From NCBI GenBank assembly GCA_965656875.1, contig CBFHMJ010000048.1:62001-126000 (forward strand): a stretch of DNA of 64,000 nucleotides, written 5' to 3'. A program made the translations under genes and the position numbers. Origin of the DNA: CBFHMJ01 sp965656875 (lineage in GTDB: Bacteria; Pseudomonadota; Gammaproteobacteria; Enterobacterales; Alteromonadaceae). Positions within the stretch are counted from its first letter, which is position 1. Every line of letters starts with the position of its first letter. The notes below the pieces were generated by a model, which saw nothing but the letters and a program-made list of their open reading frames with translations, did no database searches and was not told where the DNA came from. Positions 25,410 through 33,380 of this stretch are shown in pieces.

Positions 25410-26519
25410 ATGAATTTAACGATAAACAGAGATTCGCTTCTAAGACCATTGACGCTGGTATCAGGCGCCATTGAACGACGTCATACTGTCGCAATACTGT
25501 CTAATGTATTGTTGGATTTCACAGATGGTGTCTTATCGTTGACTGGTACTGATATGGAAGTCGAGCTTGTTGCGACAACCACTGACGTACAAGCCAGTCA
25601 TAACTTTCGTATAACAGTACCTGCCCGCAAGTTGTTCGATATCTGTAAAAGCTTACCGGATAATGCTGAAATCAATATTCAACTGAATAATGATTCCTTG
25701 CTTATTTCTTGTGGTAAAAGCCGGTTCACTTTATCAACACTGGCGGCGGATTCTTATCCGAATTTAGAAAACCTTGAAGGAGAGGCTGAGTTAACGGTTA
25801 AACGGAATGAGTTAAGACGTTTAATTGAAAGCACGGCTTTTTCGATGGCGAATCAGGATGTTCGCTATTATTTGAATGGTATGTCATTTGAGTTGGAAGG
25901 AGAAATTCTTCGAACGGTTGCAACAGATGGTCATCGTCTTGCTTTAGGCACGCATCATCTTGGTCAGGATTATGGCCAGCAACGTCAGGTGATAATTCCT
26001 CGTAAAGGTGTACTGGAAGTACAGCGTTTGCTGGAAGATGATGACAATGAAGTTAAAATTCTGATTGGTAGCAACCACTTTAGAATGATTGATCAGCAAA
26101 GCAATTATATCTTTACGTGTAAGCTGGTGGATGGTCGTTTCCCTGATTACCGTCGTGTTATTCCTCGTAATGGCGATAAAATTATTGTTGCACGACGGGA
26201 TGATTTGAAAGATTCATTCCTTCGAGCGTCGATTTTATCAAATGAAAAATTCCGAGGTGTCAGACTTAATTTCTCTGCCACTGAGCTGTTAATTACCGCG
26301 AATAACCCAGAGCAAGAGCAGGCTGAGGAATACGTTGAAATCAATTATGGTGGAACTGATCTGGAGATTGGTTTCAACGTGAGCTATTTGATTGAGGTGT
26401 TAAATACATTAAGAACTGATGATGTACAAATCACCTTGATTGACGGAAATAGTAGTGCGTTGATTGAAGGTATGGGCGAAGACAATTCGCAATATGTCGT
26501 CATGCCAATGCGTATATAG
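25410..26519 (+). CDS. dnaN: DNA polymerase III beta sliding clamp
   Basis: Processivity clamp. The 369 residues show three clamp repeats, starting MNLTINRDSLLRPLTLVSG. SILSNEKFRGVRL and the C-terminal QYVVMPMRI are conserved. It follows dnaA after 15 bp. Confidence 0.97.
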   Translation: MNLTINRDSLLRPLTLVSGAIERRHTVAILSNVLLDFTDGVLSLTGTDMEVELVATTTDVQASHNFRITVPARKLFDICKSLPDNAEINIQLNNDSLLISCGKSRFTLSTLAADSYPNLENLEGEAELTVKRNELRRLIESTAFSMANQDVRYYLNGMSFELEGEILRTVATDGHRLALGTHHLGQDYGQQRQVIIPRKGVLEVQRLLEDDDNEVKILIGSNHFRMIDQQSNYIFTCKLVDGRFPDYRRVIPRNGDKIIVARRDDLKDSFLRASILSNEKFRGVRLNFSATELLITANNPEQEQAEEYVEINYGGTDLEIGFNVSYLIEVLNTLRTDDVQITLIDGNSSALIEGMGEDNSQYVVMPMRI

Positions 26520-26583
26520 AGTAGCGAATAGCAACAAGTCATTCTGACAGTGATAAGAAGTGCAGGGCTTTATCTAAACATAC

Positions 26584-27672
26584 ATGAGTATTTGTGAGTT
26601 AAAAGTAAGTGAGTTCAGGAATATTGAAGGGCTCACGATAAAGCCCGCCAAAAATATTAATTTGATTGCTGGTGCAAATGGAAGCGGTAAGACCAGTATT
26701 CTTGAAGCGTTATATTACCTCAGCCATGGTCGTTCTTTTCGAACCAATAACTATAGCAAAGTCATTAATTACGAAAGTGATGGTTTTACGGTATTTGGTC
26801 GAATCGAGCTTGCTGACCAGGATTACACCAGGGCGTTAGGCTTACAACGTTTTCGTAGCGGTGAACTGAAGCTACGAATTAATGGTGAAGAATCAAAGCG
26901 GATATCCGATCTGGCCAGAGAGTTACCGGTTCAAATCATAACACCTGAGAGTTTTTCTTTTTTTACAGGTGGCCCTAAGGAACGACGCAAGTTTTGTGAT
27001 TTAGGATTGTTTCACGTGAAACATGGGTTTCATGAAACATGGGTTCGTTTTAATAAAGTATTGAAGCATCGCAATGCTTTACTAAAGCGAAGACCCTCAA
27101 GCTATAATCGAGAATTTGATTATTGGGACATTGAATTTTGTCGGTTGGCTGAGATTATGGACTCGCTACGGCAGTCTTATGCGATAGCTCTGAATGAAAA
27201 ACTGACGGAGGTAATTTCTCATTGTGATTTCTTTGATAGTGATATCTTGATTCACTATTATCCGGGATGGAACAAAGAGTCAGATTTAAAAGAGTTATTG
27301 ATGCGTTCATTTGAGCGAGATGTAAAACAAGGTTATACATCCTCGGGGCCGCATAAGAGTGACATTAAACTAAAATCAGGGAATGTGGATGTCAGCGACT
27401 CATTTTCAAGAGGGCAACTTAAACTCTTGTTATATGCAGTAAAGGTTGCACAAAATCAGTTGATTAGCGAAGTTGGTAAAGCACCAATGATGTTAATTGA
27501 TGATCTTACATCTGAAATTGATAACGATAATTTAAAGAAGGTTGCCCGGCTTATTCAGCTCTCATCGGCACAGCATTTTGTGACAAGCATCTCGCTGGAT
27601 AGTGCCTCAATATTTGAAGGTGACTCTGCTGACATAGCAATGTTTCACGTGAAACATGGTGGTATAACATAA
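26584..27672 (+). CDS. recF: DNA replication and repair protein RecF
   Basis: SMC-like ATPase that, with RecOR, loads RecA at gaps. It has 362 residues with Walker A GANGSGKTSILEAL, a signature SFSRGQLKLLLYA and Walker B PMMLIDDLTSE. The reading frame contains two perfect parS palindromes; both translate as FHVKH, the first at the place where related RecF proteins often have FHVEH, the second at the extreme C-terminus (MFHVKHGGIT). The ATG at 26584 is 64 bp after dnaN. Confidence 0.96.
   Translation: MSICELKVSEFRNIEGLTIKPAKNINLIAGANGSGKTSILEALYYLSHGRSFRTNNYSKVINYESDGFTVFGRIELADQDYTRALGLQRFRSGELKLRINGEESKRISDLARELPVQIITPESFSFFTGGPKERRKFCDLGLFHVKHGFHETWVRFNKVLKHRNALLKRRPSSYNREFDYWDIEFCRLAEIMDSLRQSYAIALNEKLTEVISHCDFFDSDILIHYYPGWNKESDLKELLMRSFERDVKQGYTSSGPHKSDIKLKSGNVDVSDSFSRGQLKLLLYAVKVAQNQLISEVGKAPMMLIDDLTSEIDNDNLKKVARLIQLSSAQHFVTSISLDSASIFEGDSADIAMFHVKHGGIT
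27008..27023. promoter_or_regulatory. parS: parS centromere site 1
   Basis: TGTTTCACGTGAAACA is a perfect 16-bp palindrome identical to the consensus bacterial parS. It lies inside recF, and parA and parB are about 20 kb away in this window. Confidence 0.93.
27027..27038. repeat. parS-like palindrome lacking the central CG
   Basis: GTTTCATGAAAC is a perfect 12-bp palindrome 4 bp after parS site 1. It equals the parS core with the central CG removed. It may be chance, a degenerate site or an auxiliary half-site pair. Confidence 0.4.
27641..27656. promoter_or_regulatory. parS: parS centromere site 2
   Basis: A second perfect TGTTTCACGTGAAACA, 633 bp from site 1, within the last codons of recF. 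Confidence 0.93.
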
Positions 27673-27690
27673 AAGTGGAAGCAAAATTTT

Positions 27691-30108
27691 ATGACTGAAA
27701 CGAATTATGATTCATCCAGTATCAAGGTATTAAAAGGCCTCGACGCAGTAAGAAAAAGACCTGGAATGTATATCGGTGATACTGATGACGGTACTGGATT
27801 ACATCATATGGTCTTCGAGGTAGTTGATAATTCTATCGACGAAGCATTAGCTGGCTACTGTAGTGAAATCTACACGACGATTCATGCAGATGGCTCTGTT
27901 TCTGTCAGAGACAATGGACGCGGAATTCCTGTTGCAATTCACCCGGAAGAAGGTGTTTCTGCTGCTCAGGTAATCATGACGGTACTACACGCCGGTGGTA
28001 AATTTGACGATAACTCTTATAAAGTTTCGGGTGGTTTACACGGTGTTGGTGTGTCAGTAGTTAACGCGCTATCCAGTAAATTACAATTAAGAATTCGTCG
28101 TGAAGGTAAATTACACGAACAAATTTATCGCATTGGTGAGCCTCAAGATCCATTGGCAGTTATTGGTGACACTGAAGCGACGGGTACTGAAGTTCGTTTC
28201 TGGCCATCATCAGATATCTTCAGTGATACTGAATTTCACTATGATATTCTCGCTAAGCGTTTACGCGAACTTTCATTCCTTAACTCCGGCGTTTGTATCA
28301 TCTTAACGGATGAGCGTGATGGTAAAACTGATACTTTTAAGTATGAAGGTGGTATTGCTGCTTTTGTTGAATATTTGAATCGAGCGAAAACGCCAATTCA
28401 TAAAATGCCTTTCCATTTCAACTCTGAGCGAGAAGATGGAATTTCAGTTGAAGTATCTATGCAATGGAATGATAGCTTCCAGGAAAATATCTTCTGTTTT
28501 ACGAATAATATTCCACAGCGTGATGGTGGTACTCACCTTGCAGGTTTCCGTGCTGCATTAACTCGAACGCTAAACTCCTATATGGATAAAGAAGGTTTCA
28601 ATAAGAAAATGAAATCTTCTGCGACGGGTGATGATGCTCGAGAAGGTCTAACGGCTGTTATTTCCGTAAAAGTACCTGATCCAAAATTCTCTTCTCAGAC
28701 AAAAGATAAACTGGTTTCTTCTGAAGTTAAATCTGCAGTAGAAAGTGCGATGGCTGAAAAGCTACAAGAATTTCTACTTGAGAATCCAACAGACTCTAAA
28801 ATCATCGTGCAGAAAATCATTGATGCATCACGAGCCCGTGAAGCGGCTCGTAAAGCACGTGAAATGACGCGACGTAAAGGGGCATTGGATATTGCAGGAT
28901 TACCTGGAAAACTAGCTGATTGTCAGGAAAAAGATCCTGCACTCTCTGAACTATACATAGTGGAGGGTGACTCGGCCGGTGGTTCAGCCAAGCAAGGTCG
29001 AAACAGAAAGAATCAGGCAATCTTGCCACTTAAAGGTAAGATTCTGAATGTTGAGAAAGCTCGCTTCGATAAAATGCTATCGTCTCAGGAAGTCGGCACA
29101 CTTATTACTGCATTAGGTTGTGGAATTGGTCGTGATGAATATGACCCGGAAAAACTACGATATCACAGCATTATTATCATGACTGATGCGGATGTGGATG
29201 GTTCTCACATTCGAACGTTATTACTAACGTTTTTCTACCGTCAAATGCCAGAAATTCTGGAGCGTGGATATATTTATATTGCTCAGCCTCCTCTTTATAA
29301 AGTGAAGAAAGGAAAGCAAGAACAGTACATCAAAGATGATCCTGCACTGACGGCTTACTTAACAACAATAGCGTTAGACAATGCATCATTACACGTTAAT
29401 GTCGATGCTCCGGGAATCTCAGGTGCCTCATTAGAGAACCTGGTAACCGAGTACAATAATGGTATGGCTATTGTTCAGCGACTTGCGCGTAAAACCCCAG
29501 AGACATTATTGAATCGAATGATTTATCAGAATCGCATCACGACGGATACACTGAAGAATCAATCAGCGGTTCAAGACTGGGTTGAAGCATTCGTTGCTGA
29601 TCTGGCTAACCATGAAACTAACAGTAATGTTTACACGGCCAGTGTTTATGAAGACGCAGAGCGTAATCAATTCCTGCCTCGCATTACGATCAGACAGCAC
29701 GGTATTGATAACGATTACACTTTCAACCAGGATTTCATTGAATCAGCTGACTATCAAGCGCTAGCTAAACTAGGCGAGGCCATTGGTTCATTGCTTGATG
29801 AAGATGCGTTTGTTAAACGAGGTGAAAAAACGCGACCGGTTAAGACATTTGTTGAAGCGCTGAACTGGTTGATGGATGAATCAAAACGTGGTCTTTATAT
29901 CCAACGATACAAAGGTCTTGGTGAGATGAATCCAGAGCAGCTTTGGGAAACAACGATGGACCCTGAAGTACGTCGCATGCTTCGAGTAACAATTGAAGAT
30001 GCAATTGCAGCCGACATGCTCTTCACGACGTTGATGGGCGACCAGGTTGAACCACGGCGAGAGTTCATTGAAACAAACGCACTGAAAGTATCAAACTTAG
30101 ATGTGTAG
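27691..30108 (+). CDS. gyrB: DNA gyrase subunit B
   Basis: ATPase subunit of gyrase. It has 805 residues: GHKL ATPase (ITVLKGLDAVRKRPGMYIGD-type start, DNGRGIP, GGLHGVGVSVVNALS), transducer, TOPRIM (EGDSAGGSAKQGRNRKNQAI and DADVDGSHIRTLLLTF) and C-terminal RYKGLGEMNPEQLWETTMDP. The gram-negative insert in TOPRIM is present (IALDNASLHVNVD region), and the length equals E. coli GyrB (804). It is last in dnaA-dnaN-recF-gyrB, followed by a strong terminator. Confidence 0.98.
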   Translation: MTETNYDSSSIKVLKGLDAVRKRPGMYIGDTDDGTGLHHMVFEVVDNSIDEALAGYCSEIYTTIHADGSVSVRDNGRGIPVAIHPEEGVSAAQVIMTVLHAGGKFDDNSYKVSGGLHGVGVSVVNALSSKLQLRIRREGKLHEQIYRIGEPQDPLAVIGDTEATGTEVRFWPSSDIFSDTEFHYDILAKRLRELSFLNSGVCIILTDERDGKTDTFKYEGGIAAFVEYLNRAKTPIHKMPFHFNSEREDGISVEVSMQWNDSFQENIFCFTNNIPQRDGGTHLAGFRAALTRTLNSYMDKEGFNKKMKSSATGDDAREGLTAVISVKVPDPKFSSQTKDKLVSSEVKSAVESAMAEKLQEFLLENPTDSKIIVQKIIDASRAREAARKAREMTRRKGALDIAGLPGKLADCQEKDPALSELYIVEGDSAGGSAKQGRNRKNQAILPLKGKILNVEKARFDKMLSSQEVGTLITALGCGIGRDEYDPEKLRYHSIIIMTDADVDGSHIRTLLLTFFYRQMPEILERGYIYIAQPPLYKVKKGKQEQYIKDDPALTAYLTTIALDNASLHVNVDAPGISGASLENLVTEYNNGMAIVQRLARKTPETLLNRMIYQNRITTDTLKNQSAVQDWVEAFVADLANHETNSNVYTASVYEDAERNQFLPRITIRQHGIDNDYTFNQDFIESADYQALAKLGEAIGSLLDEDAFVKRGEKTRPVKTFVEALNWLMDESKRGLYIQRYKGLGEMNPEQLWETTMDPEVRRMLRVTIEDAIAADMLFTTLMGDQVEPRREFIETNALKVSNLDV

Positions 30109-30135
30109 TCGTAACTAAAGCATAAAAAACATGAT

Positions 30136-30163
30136 AAACCCAAGAGTAATACTCTTGGGTTTT
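30136..30163 (+). terminator. Rho-independent terminator after gyrB
   Basis: AAACCCAAGAGT and ACTCTTGGGTTT form a perfect 12-bp stem with an AAT loop, ending in TTTT. Confidence 0.9.
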
Positions 30164-30243
30164 GCCGTATAAAGATACCAATAATTTTTAATTAATCACG
30201 CATACGAAAGCTGAATGCTGGTATGCCTATAAGAAATAAAACC

Positions 30244-31167
30244 ATGGAAAAATACGACATTAATACCTTCCAGGGCCTGATACTGGCCTTACAAGACTAC
30301 TGGGCAAAACAGGGCTGTGTCATCGTTCAACCTCTGGATATGGAAGTAGGCGCAGGCACATTCCATCCGATGACTTTTTTAAAGTCTATTGGTCCGGAAC
30401 CAATGAGCAGCGCATATGTACAACCATGTCGCCGACCAGCCGATGGCCGATATGGTGAAAATCCAAATCGACTACAGCATTACTATCAATTCCAGGTTGT
30501 ACTGAAGCCTTCTCCAGACAATATTCAGGAGTTGTATTTAGGCTCTCTGAAAGCCCTTGGATTGGACTTATTGGTTCATGATATCCGATTCGTTGAAGAC
30601 AACTGGGAATCGCCTACATTGGGCGCCTGGGGCCTTGGATGGGAAGTCTGGTTAAACGGCATGGAAGTCACTCAGTTCACATACTTCCAGCAGGTTGGTG
30701 GTCTTGAATGTTCACCAGTAACTGGTGAAATTACATATGGTCTTGAGCGACTGGCGATGTATCTACAAAATGTAGATAGCATCTATGATTTAGTCTGGAC
30801 AGATGGACCTTTGGGTAAAGTCACTTACCGAGATGTTTTCCATCAAAATGAAGTAGAGCAGTCTACCTATAATTTTGAACATGCTGATGTTCCGGCATTG
30901 TTTGCTCAATTTGACCAGTGTGAAGCAGAAAGTCAGTCTCTAATCGAAGCGGGATTGCCGTTACCTGCTTATGAAAAAGCAATGAAAGCTTCTCATGCTT
31001 TTAATTTACTGGATGCTCGTCACGCCATCTCAGTGACAGAGCGACAACGTTACATTCTTCGAGTCAGAGCGCTCTCAAAGGCGTGTGCTGAAGCTTACTA
31101 TGCCTCACGCGAAGCATTAGGCTTCCCACTTTGTCAAAGCAACAATAACGATAAGGAGAGCGTGTAA
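30244..31167 (+). CDS. glyQ: Glycine-tRNA ligase alpha subunit
   Basis: Catalytic class II subunit of the alpha2beta2 bacterial glycyl-tRNA synthetase. The start chosen is the ATG at 30244 (MEKYDINTFQGLILALQDYW), matching homologues; an in-frame ATG at 30223 would add seven residues. It has 307 residues. VQPLDMEVGAGTFHPMTFL and PCRRPADGRYGENPNRLQHY are the signature motifs. The stop overlaps the glyS ATG (TAATG). Confidence 0.96.
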   Translation: MEKYDINTFQGLILALQDYWAKQGCVIVQPLDMEVGAGTFHPMTFLKSIGPEPMSSAYVQPCRRPADGRYGENPNRLQHYYQFQVVLKPSPDNIQELYLGSLKALGLDLLVHDIRFVEDNWESPTLGAWGLGWEVWLNGMEVTQFTYFQQVGGLECSPVTGEITYGLERLAMYLQNVDSIYDLVWTDGPLGKVTYRDVFHQNEVEQSTYNFEHADVPALFAQFDQCEAESQSLIEAGLPLPAYEKAMKASHAFNLLDARHAISVTERQRYILRVRALSKACAEAYYASREALGFPLCQSNNNDKESV

Positions 31168-33236
31168 TGAGCGTAAAAAATCTGTTAATCGAGATTGGAA
31201 CGGAAGAGCTTCCTCCAAAATCATTGCGCAAATTGGCTGAAGCATTCCGTGCGAACATGCTAACCCAAATGGAAAAGCTGGCACTAAACTTCGACACTAT
31301 TACCTGGTATGCCGCTCCACGACGTTTAGTTCTTCATGTTGAAGCTTTACATGCTACACAGCCAGATAAAGTCGTTGAAAAGCGTGGTCCGGCTGTAACA
31401 TCAGCGTTTGATGCTGATGGTAATCCAACAAAAGCTGCTTTAGGTTGGGCTCGTGGTAATGGTATTACCGTTGAAGAAGCTGACCGCCTTGAGACAGAAA
31501 AGGGTGCATGGTTATTTCATAAAGCGACGGTGAAAGGAAGGCATATCAGCGAACTTTTACCAGCTGCGATAAATGAAGCGCTTCACAAGTTACCTATTCC
31601 AAAATTAATGAGATGGGGTGATTCACGGACTCAGTTCGTTCGTCCTGTACACACTGCTACTGTATTATTCGGCAGCGATATCATTGCCGGGAATATTCTT
31701 GATGTTGCAATCTCGAATAAAATGAATGGTCATCGTTTCCACACTGACGAGCAGGTAACGATTACACATGCTGATGATTACTTAAAAGTAATGAGAGAAG
31801 CATGGGTTGTTGCTGATTATGAAGAGCGTAAAACAACCATCAGAAGTCAGGTCGAAGCTGCGGCGAGTGAGCATAATGGTGTCGCTGTAATTGACGAAGA
31901 TTTACTGGAAGAAGTTACATCTTTGGTTGAATGGCCTGAAACACTGGTTGGAAGTTTTGAAGAACGTTTCTTGTCAGTGCCATCTGAAGCATTGATCTAC
32001 ACAATGCAAGATAATCAGAAATACTTTGCGTTAAAAGATGAGCAGGGAAATCTGCTACCTAAATTTATCTTCGTATCAAACATTAAGAGTAAAGATCCTG
32101 TTCAGGTGATTGAAGGTAATGAAAAGGTCATCCGCCCGAGATTAGCTGATGCTGATTTCTTCTTCGAAACGGATAAGAAGAAGACTTTGGAGTCCCGTCT
32201 TGAGAGCCTGGAAACTGTTTTATTTGAAAAGCGCCTGGGTAGCTTGAAAGACAAATCAGATCGCATTTCTGCACTGGCAGCCTGGATTGCAACAGAAATT
32301 GGTGCTGACGCAGAACTGTCGGCTCGTGCTGGCTTGCTTAGTAAAACTGATTTAATGACTGAAATGGTTATGGAGTTTACCGACATTCAGGGCGTCATGG
32401 GTATGTATTATGCCCGTCATGATGGTGAGCACGAAGACGTTGCTTTGGCATTAAATCAGCAGTATCAGCCTCGTTTTTCAGGCGATGTACTTCCTGAAAA
32501 CCTGGTTAGTTGTGCTGTGGCTATTGCTGACAAAGTTGATACGCTGGTTGGTATCTTTGGAATTGGTCAGCAGCCTAAAGCTGATAAAGACCCATATGCT
32601 CTTCGTCGTGCTGCGATCGGTGCGTTAAGAATCATCGTAGAAAAATCACTACCGTTAGATTTGACGACTTTACTGGCAAAAGGCGAAGAACTTTATGGTG
32701 ATAAATTAACTCAGGAAAATACGACAGAAGCAGTTATTGACTTTATGCTTGCTCGATTTAATACCTGGTATCAGGATGCTGGTATTGATGTCGATGTTAT
32801 TCAAGCCGTGCAGGTAAGACGTCCAACTCGCCCAGTTGATTTCCATCAGCGAGTGAATGCAGTAAATGTATTCCGTAAGTTGGAAGAAGCACAATCATTG
32901 GCGGCTGCTAACAAACGAGTAGCAAACATTCTGGCTAAGTTTGATGGTGACTTACCTGAAGCTGTCAATGATACCTTGCTGAGCGAAGAGGCTGAAAAAG
33001 CACTGGCGAAAGCGGTGGCAGATAAGCAAGACAGTCTTGCGTCAGCATTTGACGCAGGTGACTATCAAACCGTATTAACCGAATTGGCAACTTTACGAAC
33101 TACAGTTGATGATTTCTTTGATAACGTCATGGTTATGGCAGAAGACGACAGTGTTAAACAGAACCGTTTGGCATTGCTTAATGGCCTGCGTAATCTGTTC
33201 TTACGAGTTGCTGATATTTCGTTACTTCAGTCTTAA
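31167..33236 (+). CDS. glyS: Glycine-tRNA ligase beta subunit
   Basis: tRNA-binding subunit. It has 689 residues, starting with the family signature LLIEIGTEELPPKSL, with the HD-like KLPIPKLMRWGD and FVRPVHTATVLFG regions and a C-terminal anticodon-binding domain. It is translationally coupled to glyQ (1-bp overlap) and followed by a clear terminator. Confidence 0.97.
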   Translation: MSVKNLLIEIGTEELPPKSLRKLAEAFRANMLTQMEKLALNFDTITWYAAPRRLVLHVEALHATQPDKVVEKRGPAVTSAFDADGNPTKAALGWARGNGITVEEADRLETEKGAWLFHKATVKGRHISELLPAAINEALHKLPIPKLMRWGDSRTQFVRPVHTATVLFGSDIIAGNILDVAISNKMNGHRFHTDEQVTITHADDYLKVMREAWVVADYEERKTTIRSQVEAAASEHNGVAVIDEDLLEEVTSLVEWPETLVGSFEERFLSVPSEALIYTMQDNQKYFALKDEQGNLLPKFIFVSNIKSKDPVQVIEGNEKVIRPRLADADFFFETDKKKTLESRLESLETVLFEKRLGSLKDKSDRISALAAWIATEIGADAELSARAGLLSKTDLMTEMVMEFTDIQGVMGMYYARHDGEHEDVALALNQQYQPRFSGDVLPENLVSCAVAIADKVDTLVGIFGIGQQPKADKDPYALRRAAIGALRIIVEKSLPLDLTTLLAKGEELYGDKLTQENTTEAVIDFMLARFNTWYQDAGIDVDVIQAVQVRRPTRPVDFHQRVNAVNVFRKLEEAQSLAAANKRVANILAKFDGDLPEAVNDTLLSEEAEKALAKAVADKQDSLASAFDAGDYQTVLTELATLRTTVDDFFDNVMVMAEDDSVKQNRLALLNGLRNLFLRVADISLLQS

Positions 33237-33286
33237 GCAGTAGAAAAGCTGATTAGCTATGTTGTAGTGAAAACATATTGAAAAGG

Positions 33287-33316
33287 AAAGCCGGTGTTGT
33301 AGTCACCGGCTTTTTT
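33287..33316 (+). terminator. Rho-independent terminator after glyS
   Basis: AAAGCCGGTG (33287-33296) pairs with CACCGGCTTT, a 7-base loop TTGTAGT, followed by TTT. Confidence 0.88.
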
Positions 33317-33380
33317 GTATCTGGCTAAGGTGTTGGTTCTATATCTCTCAGGTATTGAGAATTCAAAGGAGAGTGGGGAG

